Below, one piece after another: positions 1 to 8,127 of a stretch of DNA of 13,320 bases (positions are counted from its first letter, which is position 1; every line of letters begins with the position of its first letter). A program made the translations under genes and the position numbers. A model generated the notes under the pieces. It was not told the origin of the DNA. It saw only the letters and a list, made by a program, of their open reading frames with translations, and ran no database searches. This DNA is from Solirubrobacterales bacterium (lineage in GTDB: Bacteria; Actinomycetota; Thermoleophilia; Solirubrobacterales; Solirubrobacteraceae). The stretch covers positions 1-13,320 of the forward strand of contig JACDAP010000136.1 of assembly GCA_013695395.1 (NCBI GenBank), given 5' to 3'.

Positions 1-384
1 AGCGTCGAGGATCCGCGCGGGGGGCGCTGGCGCGTCCACGGCGACCGGGAGGTGCTGGACGCCGCGCTGGAAGGCGATCGGTTCACGAGCCCGGACTACC
101 CCGATGCGCTCGCCCGGGTCTGGGCGGCCGTGACCTGCCGGACCTCCGGCGACGTGATCCTCAGCGCGGCACCCGGCTGGGAGTTTCCGGACTGGGGCGG
201 GGTCGACCACATCGGGGGTGGCTCGCACGGCAGCCTCCACGCCAGCGACTCGCTCGGGGCCCTGCTCTTCAGCGGTCTGGAGGCCCCGGCCGAGCGTGCG
301 CGCGACGGGCAGTGGTCGATCCGGGACGTCGCGCCGATGGCCGTCGCCCATCTGCTCGCCGGTGCGCGCGGGGCCGTACCGTGA
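1..384 (+). CDS. Alkaline phosphatase superfamily / phosphodiesterase-like protein, C-terminal part (5' end outside window)
   Basis: The frame is open from the first base and ends at TGA 382-384, giving about 127 residues of a protein whose start lies upstream. The piece resembles the C-terminal part of type I phosphodiesterase/nucleotide pyrophosphatase or sulfatase-like members of the alkaline phosphatase superfamily. It has a GGGSHGSLH stretch in which the His could be a metal ligand, then a hydrophobic 'GALLFSG' strand, then 'WSIRDVAPMAVAHLL', which matches the usual closing 'W.irDiaPt' element of these enzymes. Such enzymes are generally metal-dependent hydrolases of phosphate or sulfate esters. 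The substrate cannot be judged because the catalytic N-terminal part is missing. The stop overlaps the GTG of the following GtrA gene by 4 nt (GTGA), so the genes are probably co-transcribed and translationally coupled. The superfamily call is moderate and the exact family is uncertain. Confidence 0.6.
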   Translation, partial: SVEDPRGGRWRVHGDREVLDAALEGDRFTSPDYPDALARVWAAVTCRTSGDVILSAAPGWEFPDWGGVDHIGGGSHGSLHASDSLGALLFSGLEAPAERARDGQWSIRDVAPMAVAHLLAGARGAVP

Positions 385-860
385 CGCGGACCATGCCCGA
401 GGACGCCGCCGTGGGCGAGCCCCGCAGCGCCCGTGCGTCCACCCATCGACGGATCCGCGCCGGGATGCGGGTGGGGGACAACTGGTTCCAGCTCGTCCGC
501 TTCGGCGTCGTCGGCGGCACCGGGTTCGTCGTCAACCTCACCGTCTTCTGGCTGCTCGTCCACCCGGCCGAGATGGACTACCGGCTGGCCGCGGTCGGCG
601 CCTATCTGGTCGCCGTCAGCAACAACTTCGCGATCAACCGGGCCTGGACGTTCCGGCACGACGCGGCGGGCGGGCACGCGGGCTTCCAGGCGGCCCGCTT
701 CTTCGTGGTCTCGCTCGGCGCCCAGGTGATCGCGCTCGGGATCCTCGAGGTGATGGTGGTCTACGCGGAGGCAGCGAAGGTCGTGGCCCAGGCCGTCGCG
801 GTCTCTGCCGCCACCCCGCTGAACTTCCTCGGCAACAAGCTGTGGAGCTTCTCGCGGTGA
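381..860 (+). CDS. GtrA-family integral membrane protein
   Basis: This 159-residue protein has the four hydrophobic helices and the hallmarks of the GtrA family. Helix 1 is at about residues 38-60 and begins 'VRFGVVGGTGFVVN'. Helix 2 is at about 68-88 and ends in the signature 'SNNFAINRAWTF'. Helix 3 is at about 106-127. Helix 4 is at about 134-155 and closes with 'PLNFLGNKLWSF'. GtrA proteins are thought to move or present polyprenyl-phosphate-linked sugars across the cytoplasmic membrane in envelope glycosylation. The adjacent downstream GT-C-like membrane protein fits that role. The GTG start was chosen because it overlaps the upstream stop as GTGA, a junction type repeated across this window. 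ATG at 393 or ATG at 465 would shorten only the soluble, poorly conserved N-terminus. The family is clear; the transported lipid-sugar is unknown. Confidence 0.88.
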   Translation: MTRTMPEDAAVGEPRSARASTHRRIRAGMRVGDNWFQLVRFGVVGGTGFVVNLTVFWLLVHPAEMDYRLAAVGAYLVAVSNNFAINRAWTFRHDAAGGHAGFQAARFFVVSLGAQVIALGILEVMVVYAEAAKVVAQAVAVSAATPLNFLGNKLWSFSR

Positions 861-2596
861 GCGCCCGCCGGGCGCGGGCGCCGGTCGGCCTCGCGCTGAT
901 CCTCGTGCTGCTGCTCGGGACCGGCAGCGCGGCCGCCCAGTCCGCCGGGAGCGCCGCCGCGCCCCCGGCCACGGGCGCCACCGGAACGACCAAGGCCGAT
1001 CCGAACAAGGTGGTTCCGGTCACCGACCTCGACGCGCCGCAGGCCGGCTACGCGCTCACCGGACGGCAGGTGCTGGACATCGCCGCGAAGGATCCGACGG
1101 CGAGGGAGGTCGTCCGGGAGGTGAAGGGGGCCTACCCGGGTGCCTACACCAAGGGGCCGGGACGCTGGCAGGTCTCCTACTTCTCCCGTGACAAGCCGCC
1201 GAAGGAGGTCGCCCAGCTCTACCTCTCCGACGGCACGCGGAAGGTGACCGAGGCCTACACGGGCTACAAGGTCGCCTGGACGATGGCGCGGGGCTACGCC
1301 GGGGCGTTCGGGAAGAAGGTGAACTCGCCGTGGGTGTGGATTCCGCTGACGGTGCTGTTCCTGCTGCCCTTCGTGCGCGTCCGTGGCGTGCGCTTCGACC
1401 TCGCGGTGCTCGCCGCCTTCGGGATCTCGGTCGCCTACTTCAACGACGCGCAGGTCGACACCTCCGTCCCGCTCGTCTACCCGCTGCTCGCCTACCTGCT
1501 CGTGCGGGCACTGTGGCTGGGTCTGCGGCGCGCCGAGGCGCCCCGGGAGCCGCTCAAGCTGCTCGTCCCGCCGTTCGTCCTGCTCGTCGGCGTGCTCTTC
1601 CTCCTCGGTTTCCGGGTCGGGCTGAACGTGACGAGCTCGAACGTCATCGACGTCGGCTACGCGGGGGTGATCGGCGCGGACAAGCTCGCGAGTGCCGAGC
1701 CGATCTACGGCACCTTCCCGAGCGACAACGAGCACGGCGACACCTACGGCCCGGTCAACTACGGCGCCTACCTCCCGTTCGTGCAGGCGTTCGGCTGGAG
1801 CGGCACCTGGGACGGCGACCTGCCCGCCGCCCACGCCGCGGCGATCGCCTTCGACCTGCTCGCCTGCGGGCTGCTCTTCCTGCTCGGCCGGCGGATGCGG
1901 GGGCCGACGCTCGGGATCGTCCTGGCCTACCTATGGGTGGCCTTCCCGTTCTCGCTCTACGCGCTCATGTCGAACTCGAACGACGCGCTCGTCGCCGTCT
2001 TCGTCGTCCTCGCGCTGTTGGTGGCGTCGGGGCCGAAGCGGCGCGGGGCCGCGGTGGCGCTCGGTGGGCTGACGAAGTTCGCGACGCTCGCGCTCGCCCC
2101 GCTCTTCGCCACCCACGGATACGCACGGACGCGGCTGCGCGGCGTGATCGCCTTCAGCGTCGCGTTCGCCCTGGTCGCCCTGGTCGCGCTGGCGCCCGTG
2201 ATCGCCCAGGGCGAATCGTTCTCGACCGTCTACGACCGCACACTCGGCTTCCAGGCCTCCCGTGGCTCCCCGTTCAGCCTCTGGGGGCTCTACGACCTCC
2301 CCGTGGCTCAGTCGGTCTGGCAGGGGTTGAGCGTGCTGCTCGCGCTCGTGCTCGCGGTGGTCCCGCGACGGCGTGACGTCGTCGGCCTGGCCGGCTGCGC
2401 CGCGGCGATCGTGATCGCCCTCCAGGTCGGCGTGACCCTCTGGTTCTACCTCTACATCGTGTGGTTCTTCCCGCTGCTGGCGGTCGCGCTCTTCGCGAGG
2501 TACGCGGAGCCCGCACCGCGCGGCCCGGCGCTCCCTCAGGACGTGGTGGGCACGCCGTCCCAGGGCAGGAGCAGCGGCTCGATCGCGCTGGCCTGA
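857..2596 (+). CDS. GT-C/GT87-like polytopic membrane protein with N-terminal extracytoplasmic domain
   Basis: This is a 579-residue protein. Residues 1-28 look like a signal peptide (Arg-rich n-region, 'LALILVLLLG', then AAAQ). An Ala/Pro/Thr linker follows. Residues about 63-150 form a small charged domain that resembles a PepSY-type fold ('DPTAREVVREVKGAYPGAY', then a strand 'WQVSYFSRD'). From about residue 158 the chain is mostly transmembrane helices. The loop 'YGPVNYGAYLPF' and the segment 'SNSNDALVAVFVVLAL' resemble polyprenol-phosphate-sugar-dependent GT-C glycosyltransferases of the DUF2029/GT87 kind. It probably transfers a lipid-linked sugar outside the membrane, in line with the GtrA neighbour. 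The GTG start overlaps the GtrA stop (GTGA) and has GGAG at 844-847 nine bases before it. The 3' end overlaps the convergent metallophosphoesterase gene by 61 bp. The membrane-enzyme class is likely; donor and acceptor are unknown. Confidence 0.72.
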   Translation: MSARRARAPVGLALILVLLLGTGSAAAQSAGSAAAPPATGATGTTKADPNKVVPVTDLDAPQAGYALTGRQVLDIAAKDPTAREVVREVKGAYPGAYTKGPGRWQVSYFSRDKPPKEVAQLYLSDGTRKVTEAYTGYKVAWTMARGYAGAFGKKVNSPWVWIPLTVLFLLPFVRVRGVRFDLAVLAAFGISVAYFNDAQVDTSVPLVYPLLAYLLVRALWLGLRRAEAPREPLKLLVPPFVLLVGVLFLLGFRVGLNVTSSNVIDVGYAGVIGADKLASAEPIYGTFPSDNEHGDTYGPVNYGAYLPFVQAFGWSGTWDGDLPAAHAAAIAFDLLACGLLFLLGRRMRGPTLGIVLAYLWVAFPFSLYALMSNSNDALVAVFVVLALLVASGPKRRGAAVALGGLTKFATLALAPLFATHGYARTRLRGVIAFSVAFALVALVALAPVIAQGESFSTVYDRTLGFQASRGSPFSLWGLYDLPVAQSVWQGLSVLLALVLAVVPRRRDVVGLAGCAAAIVIALQVGVTLWFYLYIVWFFPLLAVALFARYAEPAPRGPALPQDVVGTPSQGRSSGSIALA

Positions 2597-3348
2597 TTGC
2601 GCCGCGGGGCGCAGGTGATGAGCACCCCCATGAGCCAAGGATCGTCCTCGCTCGTCTCGAACGCGGTGCGCATGTGGGTGCGCATCGTCTGGATCGCCTG
2701 CTCCTTCTTGACTCCGATGACCCCGCCGCGCGGGCCGGTCATCCCGACGTCGGTGATGTAGGCGGTGCCGCGTGGGAGCACGCGCGCGTCGTTGGTCGGC
2801 ACGTGGGTGTGGGTCCCGACGACGGCGGTGACGTCGCCGTCGAGGTGCCAGCCGAGGCCGACCTTCTCGCTTGTGGCCTCGGCGTGCATGTCGACGAGGA
2901 TGTGGTCGACCTTGCCCTCGAGCTGGCCGACGACGGTGTCGGCGGTCGGGAAGGCCGGGCGCCCGGCCTGGAGGAAGACGTTGCCGCTCAGGTTGATCAC
3001 GCCGAGCCGCACGCCGTCGCGTTCGACCACCGTGTGGCCGTGGCCGGGCTGGGCGGCGAGGTAGTTGGCCGGCCGCAGGATGTGCTCGTGGGTGTCCAGG
3101 TAGGGCCCGATCTCCTTGCGGTGGTAGGTGTGGTTGCCGAGCGTGATGACGTCGACGCCGGCCGCGAAGAGCTCGTCGGCGATCTTCGGGGTGATCCCGA
3201 GACCGGCGGCCGCGTTCTCCCCGTTGGCCACCACGAAGGTCGGTGCGTGCTCCTCGCGGAGCCGGGGGAGGAGGCCGAGCAGAGTCTTGCGGCCGAGGCT
3301 CCCGACGACGTCGCCGACGAAGAGGATCCGGGCGGGCGCGTCAGCCAT
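2536..3348 (-). CDS. ymdB: TIGR00282/YmdB-family metallophosphoesterase
   Basis: This 270-residue protein has the usual length for YmdB-type calcineurin-like phosphoesterases. Dimetal-site motifs appear in order: GDVVG (Asp13), ANGENAA (Asn42, Glu44), LGNHTYH (Asn72, His73), DMHAEATSEK (His155), and VGTHTHVPT (His180, His182) followed by the family hallmark GTAYITDVGMTGP. Characterised members hydrolyse 2',3'-cyclic nucleotides in the cytoplasm, and the Bacillus protein affects biofilm and motility decisions. The usual 'GNHTWD' is 'GNHTYH' here, a small change next to the metal ligands. The ATG at 3346-3348 is the natural start: the family N-terminus 'ARILFVGDVVG' begins within five residues. 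It is the only minus-strand gene in the window. It converges on the GT87-like gene with a 61-bp coding overlap and is separated by 26 bp from the divergent ABC operon. Confidence 0.92.
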   Translation of the reverse strand: MADAPARILFVGDVVGSLGRKTLLGLLPRLREEHAPTFVVANGENAAAGLGITPKIADELFAAGVDVITLGNHTYHRKEIGPYLDTHEHILRPANYLAAQPGHGHTVVERDGVRLGVINLSGNVFLQAGRPAFPTADTVVGQLEGKVDHILVDMHAEATSEKVGLGWHLDGDVTAVVGTHTHVPTNDARVLPRGTAYITDVGMTGPRGGVIGVKKEQAIQTMRTHMRTAFETSEDDPWLMGVLITCAPRRNQASAIEPLLLPWDGVPTTS

Positions 3349-3374
3349 CGGCCCACTGTGGCAGCCTTCGGGTC

Positions 3375-4067
3375 TTGCGGGCAGAGGCCGTCTCCAAGTC
3401 CTACGGGTCCCGCGCCGCCCTCAAGGCCGTGAGCTTCGCGGCCGACCGCGGGGAGGTCGTCGCGCTGATCGGTCCCAACGGTGCGGGCAAGACGACGCTG
3501 CTCTCGATCCTCGCGGGTATCCAGGAGCCGAGCTCGGGCACGGTCAGCGTGGGCCGCAAGGAGGTCGGCTGGGTGCCCCAGCAGCCCGCGGTGTATCGCA
3601 AGCTCTCGGTCGGGGAGAACCTGCGGCTCTTCGCCCGGCTCGAGCGGGTGGCCGATCGCGAGGCGGTCGTCGAGCGGATGCTCGAGCTGACCGGCCTGGC
3701 CGAGCGCGAGGGGGACGAGCTCGGCAAGCTCTCCGGCGGCAACCAGCAGCGCGTGAACATCGCGATCGGCCTGCTCGCGGGTCCGCCGGTGCTCCTGCTC
3801 GACGAGCCGAGCTCCTCCCTGGATCCGCGGCAGCGCGCGCGGCTCTGGGAGCTCATCTCCCGCCTCGCGCGCGAGGAGCAGACCACCGTCGTCTTCTCCA
3901 CCCACGACGTGGGAGAGGCCGAGCGCTACGCCGACCGGGTGCTCGTCCTCGCCGACGGGGAGCTGCTCTTCGAGGGTTCCGCCCGGGCGCTCGAGGAGGC
4001 CGTCGGCTCGCCGCAGCGTGACTTCGAGGCGGCTTTCGTCGCGTTCCTGCGGAACCGGGGGCATTGA
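3375..4067 (+). CDS. ABC transporter ATP-binding protein
   Basis: This 230-residue nucleotide-binding subunit has a complete motif set: Walker A GPNGAGKT at 33-40, Q-loop 'VPQQ' at 67-70, signature LSGGNQQR at 119-126, Walker B VLLLDEP at 139-145, D-loop 'SSSLD', and H-loop His177 in 'STHD'. The fold and length fit the CcmA/NatA-type subunits that energise ABC-2 exporters at the cytoplasmic face. The TTG at 3375-3377 was chosen because it puts the family N-terminus 'RAEAVSKSYG' directly after the start. The only other in-frame start codon upstream is GTG 3243, deep inside the opposite-strand ymdB gene, and it would add an Arg-rich non-native leader. No good Shine-Dalgarno precedes the TTG, so the start is the weakest point. 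The permease gene begins 1 nt after the stop. Substrate is unknown. Confidence 0.9.
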   Translation: MRAEAVSKSYGSRAALKAVSFAADRGEVVALIGPNGAGKTTLLSILAGIQEPSSGTVSVGRKEVGWVPQQPAVYRKLSVGENLRLFARLERVADREAVVERMLELTGLAEREGDELGKLSGGNQQRVNIAIGLLAGPPVLLLDEPSSSLDPRQRARLWELISRLAREEQTTVVFSTHDVGEAERYADRVLVLADGELLFEGSARALEEAVGSPQRDFEAAFVAFLRNRGH

Positions 4068-4068
4068 C

Positions 4069-5430
4069 GTGCGATGGCTCCTGCTCAAGGACCTGCAGAT
4101 CCTGCGCCGCTCGCCGCTGCTGCTCGCGCTGCTGGTCGCCTACGCGGTCGTGATCGGGCTGCCGGTCGGCTACGGGATCTCCGCGCCGCCCTCCAAGCCG
4201 AAGGTCGCCTTCTACAACGGGGTGGCCAAGCAGGACAACGCGTTCGACCTCGGCGGGCGGGAGGTCGACGCCTCCCGCTACGCGGAGGAACTCTTCGAGG
4301 ACATCGATCCGATCCGCGTCGACTCCCGCGAGGCCGCGATCCAGGCGGTGAAGGATGGCGAGGCGCTCGGTGCCCTCGTGGTCCCGAGCGACATCACCCA
4401 GCAGCTGCAGAACGCCACGGAGCTCCCCGGGATCGCCGAGCCACCCACGCTCGAGGTCTACTACAACGCGGACAACCCCTTGAAGCGCCGCTACGTCGAG
4501 CAGACCGTCGAGGCACGGCTGGCCGAGGCGAACCTTGCGCTCTCCGGCGAGGTGACGAAGGTCGCCGCGAACGCGCTCGAGGTCCTGCTGGACGGCGGGC
4601 CGTTCCCGCTGCCGACCGGCACGATCGACGTGCTCGGGCTCAAGCGGGCCAACCTCGCCCTGGAGGGTGTTCGCGACGGACTGGCTCAGGACGATCCCCA
4701 GCGGGCTGCGGTCCAGAACGTCATCGCGTTCGCCGAGGTGGCGATCCAGAGCCTTGACTTCGCGGGCCCGGTGCTGGGCGCGATCGCCGCGCCGATCAAG
4801 GTGAACACGAACGAGGTGGAGGGCGGCAGCGGCACCCTTGAGGGCTTCGCCGTGGCCGCCGCGGTGACGATCGCGCTGATGTTCGTCGCCGTGCTGCTCG
4901 GGGCCGGGATGCTCGCCCTCGAACGTGAGGAGTACGCGTTCGGCCGCCTGGTCCGCGGGCTCGTGCGCCCGACGAGCCTCCTCGTGGAGAAGATGCTGCT
5001 CGGTGCGCTCTGCGCGTTCCTGGTGAGCGCGGCACTGCTCGGGCTGCTCGCGGTCTTCCAACCGGTCTCACTCTCCCGCGCGCCCCTCTGGCTGCCTGCG
5101 CTCGTGCTCGGGGCCGCCGGGTTCTCCGCGCTCGGCGTGGCCGTCGGAGCGCTGACCCGGGACGTGCGGGCCGCCTCGCTGCTGAGCTTCCTGCTCTCGC
5201 TGCCGATCGCCGCGCTCGCCCTGATCCCGAGCGGGACCCTGGGCGACGTCGCTTACGACGCGGTGCGCGGCGTCTCGGCTGCGTTTCCGTTCAAGCCGAC
5301 GCTCACCGCGCTCGACGCGGGACTGAATGACGCCGGGAGCCTGGGGCTCCCGCTGCTCCACCTCGCGGCGCTCACCGCCGCATACCTCGTGCTGGCCCGC
5401 CTGGCGCTGCGCCGCTTCGGCGCCCGATGA
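4069..5430 (+). CDS. ABC-2 type transporter permease
   Basis: This 453-residue membrane protein has one N-terminal helix (about 16-38), then a long extracytoplasmic region (about 40-258). A cluster of further helices follows at about 260-284, 308-330, 338-362, 366-388 and 425-445. The outer region begins 'KVAFYNG' and contains 'SREAAIQAVKDGEALGALVVPSDI', the pattern of ABC2_membrane_3 permeases ('s.e.A...v..G...a.lviP'). With the ATPase 1 nt upstream it should form an exporter. Related systems extrude drugs, Na+ or envelope components, and nothing here fixes the cargo. The GTG start lies directly after the upstream TGA and gives 'RWLLLKDLQILRRSP', a typical cytoplasmic amphipathic start. The 3' end overlaps the acetyltransferase gene as ATGA. 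Confidence 0.88.
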   Translation: MRWLLLKDLQILRRSPLLLALLVAYAVVIGLPVGYGISAPPSKPKVAFYNGVAKQDNAFDLGGREVDASRYAEELFEDIDPIRVDSREAAIQAVKDGEALGALVVPSDITQQLQNATELPGIAEPPTLEVYYNADNPLKRRYVEQTVEARLAEANLALSGEVTKVAANALEVLLDGGPFPLPTGTIDVLGLKRANLALEGVRDGLAQDDPQRAAVQNVIAFAEVAIQSLDFAGPVLGAIAAPIKVNTNEVEGGSGTLEGFAVAAAVTIALMFVAVLLGAGMLALEREEYAFGRLVRGLVRPTSLLVEKMLLGALCAFLVSAALLGLLAVFQPVSLSRAPLWLPALVLGAAGFSALGVAVGALTRDVRAASLLSFLLSLPIAALALIPSGTLGDVAYDAVRGVSAAFPFKPTLTALDAGLNDAGSLGLPLLHLAALTAAYLVLARLALRRFGAR

Positions 5431-6002
5431 GCCCGTCGGTCCCCCGCCTGCGGATCGAGCGCGGCGGGACCGCGATACGCCCGTTCGCGCGCTCCGACGT
5501 CGCCGCGCTGCTCGCCCTGCGGCTCTCCAACCGCGAGTTCATGGCCTCCTACGAGGCCGATCGCTCCGACGCGTTCTTCACCCGGGCGGGCCAGTCCCGA
5601 GAGATCGCGCTCGACACCGAGGCCTGGGCGGCGGGGGCCGGCTACGCGTTCGCGATCGTCGACCGGACCGACGAGCGGCTGATCGGCCGCATCGCGCTCT
5701 CCAACGTGGTCCGTGGCCCGTGGCAGAACGCGACGCTCGGCTACTGGGTCGACCTCGCCGCGAACGGGCGGGGCCACGCGACCGGTGCCGTCGACGCGAT
5801 CTGCGGGTTCGCCTTCGAGCACGCCGGCCTGCACCGGGTCCAGCCCGCGATCATGCCGCGCAACGCCCGCTCCCGCCGGGTGGTGGAGAAGGCCGGCTTC
5901 CGCCACGAGGGGACGGCGCTGCGCTACCTGAAGATCGCGGGGGTCTGGGAGGACCACGACATCTTCGCCCTCACGCGGGAGGACTGGTACGGGCGGGGGT
6001 AG
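5427..6002 (+). CDS. GNAT acetyltransferase, RimJ/RimL type
   Basis: This 191-residue protein covers one complete GNAT domain of the RimJ/RimL subgroup. 'AIRPFARSDVAALLALR' at about 16-32 is the opening strand and helix. 'GYWVDLAANGRGHATGAV' at about 105-122 is motif A, carrying the acetyl-CoA pyrophosphate loop. 'LHRVQPAIMPRNARSRRVVEKAGF' at about 135-158 is the standard 'N..S..v.eK.GF' element. The protein should transfer acetyl from acetyl-CoA to an N-terminal or other amine. Members acetylate ribosomal proteins or small molecules, and the target is not predictable here. The ATG overlaps the permease stop as ATGA, so it probably belongs to the same transcript as the ABC pair. This raises the possibility that exporter and enzyme act on related compounds, which is only inference. 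Confidence 0.88.
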   Translation: MSPSVPRLRIERGGTAIRPFARSDVAALLALRLSNREFMASYEADRSDAFFTRAGQSREIALDTEAWAAGAGYAFAIVDRTDERLIGRIALSNVVRGPWQNATLGYWVDLAANGRGHATGAVDAICGFAFEHAGLHRVQPAIMPRNARSRRVVEKAGFRHEGTALRYLKIAGVWEDHDIFALTREDWYGRG

Positions 6003-6038
6003 CCCCGGCGGTAACCCGCTTCCTGTCCCTGGCCGCTC

Positions 6039-6044
6039 TACGCT
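6039..6044 (+). promoter_or_regulatory. Candidate -10 element of a leaderless hemB promoter (TACGCT)
   Basis: TACGCT fits the actinobacterial -10 consensus TANNNT and lies exactly six bases before the hemB ATG (GGACCC between). Transcription would therefore start at or next to the A of the start codon. No Shine-Dalgarno is visible in the 48-bp gap after the acetyltransferase stop, which supports a leaderless mRNA. No convincing -35 hexamer was found. Confidence 0.4.
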
Positions 6045-6050
6045 GGACCC

Positions 6051-7009
<959 letters not shown>

Positions 7010-7031
<22 letters not shown>

Positions 7032-8122
7032 AGTCGCAGGACGGCACCACCGAGGGGGCCGACAAGGTCCGCGCCCGCAAGGACGGCGCGGCAGTCGCGC
7101 TCTCCGACCGGGACAAGCAGCTGCTCGACCTCATGCAGGGGTCGTTCCCGATCGAGCCGCGCCCCTACGCGGCCGTGGCGAAGGCGCTCGGTGCCCCCGA
7201 GGAGGAGGTGCTCGCGGACGTGAGGCGCTTGCTGAAGGACCGCATCATCCGCCAGGTCACCCCGATCTACGACACGCGCGCCTTCGGGTACGGCTCGATG
7301 CTCGTCGCCGCGAAGGTCGACCCCGAGAACCCTTGGCGCGCCGCCAAGGTCATCAACTCGCACCCGGGCGTCTCGCACAACTACCTGCGCAACCACGAGT
7401 TCAACATGTGGTTCACGCTCGCCGTCGAGGAGCAGTCGAAGCTCGGCCTTCAGGGGACGCTCGACCTGCTCCAAGAGCTGACGGGCGCGGAGTCGATCCG
7501 CCAGCTCCCCACGCTCAAGCTCTTCAAGATCCGCATGGACCTGAAGATGAGCGGCAGCTCCCAGGACCTCGCCGCGATGGCGACCGTCGAGGAGCCGGTC
7601 GAGCTCGAGAAGCAGGTCTACGACCAGTGGGACCGTGACGTCGTGCTCGCCACCCAGGGCGACCTGCCCGTCGAGAGCGCGCCCTACCGTGAGCCCGCCG
7701 CGAAGCTCGGCATCACCGAGGAGGCCCTGGTCGAGCACCTCCGCGGCATGAAGGAGCGCGGGCTGCTGCGCCGCGTCGCCGCGATCCTCTTCCACCGTCG
7801 CGCCGGCTTCTCCGCCAACGGCATGGGCGTCTGGAAGGTCCCCGAGGAGAAGATCGCCGAGCTCGGCCCCCGCATGGCCGCCTATCGCGGCATCTCCCAC
7901 TGCTACGAGCGGCCGACCTACAAGGACTGGCCGTACTCGGTCTTCACGATGGCCCACGGCCGATCGAAGGAGGAGTGCGACGGGATCCTCGACGCGATCG
8001 CCGAGCAGACCGGGATCACCGAACGCGCCACGCTCTACTCCTCCACCGAGTTCAAGAAGATCCGGCTGCTGTACTTCACGGACGACTTCGTGAACTGGGA
8101 ACGCGAGCACGGCGCCGTCTAG
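7010..8122 (+). CDS. Fused AhbA/AhbB-like protein (siroheme decarboxylase family, Lrp/AsnC fold)
   Basis: This 370-residue protein is two Lrp/AsnC-like units in tandem. Each has a winged-helix segment (about 30-82 and 205-262) followed by an alpha/beta domain. The first unit carries '[20 protein letters not shown]' (118-137). The second carries '[24 protein letters not shown]' (294-317). Both are the diagnostic motifs of AhbA/AhbB and NirDLGH, which decarboxylate siroheme to 12,18-didecarboxysiroheme; the histidines in these motifs belong to the tetrapyrrole pocket. In other organisms the two subunits usually come from separate genes. The gene overlaps hemB by 22 nt and ends 5 nt before hemL, so a tetrapyrrole role is well supported. 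It could be an enzyme or a heme/siroheme-sensing regulator kept from the same fold. Automatic annotation would probably call it an AsnC-type regulator. No ahbC, ahbD or nirS partner lies in the window. Confidence 0.85.
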
Positions 8123-8127
8123 TCGCC

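Noticed and set aside
761..1834. Minus-strand open frame of 357 codons opposite the GT87-like gene
   Set aside because: It is a shadow of the real membrane protein. The long charged translation has no motif.
1330..2376. Plus-strand open frame of 348 codons inside the GT87-like gene
   Set aside because: It is an Arg/Ala-rich alternative frame of a gene with clear membrane helices in the other frame.
3243..3374. Upstream extension of the ABC ATPase from GTG 3243
   Set aside because: It would encode an Arg/Gly run antisense to the conserved YmdB N-terminus. The ATPase fold starts only at the TTG.
3853..5061. Minus-strand open frame of 402 codons opposite the ABC permease
   Set aside because: It is antisense to a convincing permease. 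Composition is dominated by Arg, Glu, Gln and His repeats with no family features.
5995..6006. GGGGTAGCCCC hairpin at the acetyltransferase stop as an intrinsic terminator
   Set aside because: The stem is only four pairs with a three-base loop and no following T-run. It is not enough to call a terminator in GC-rich DNA.
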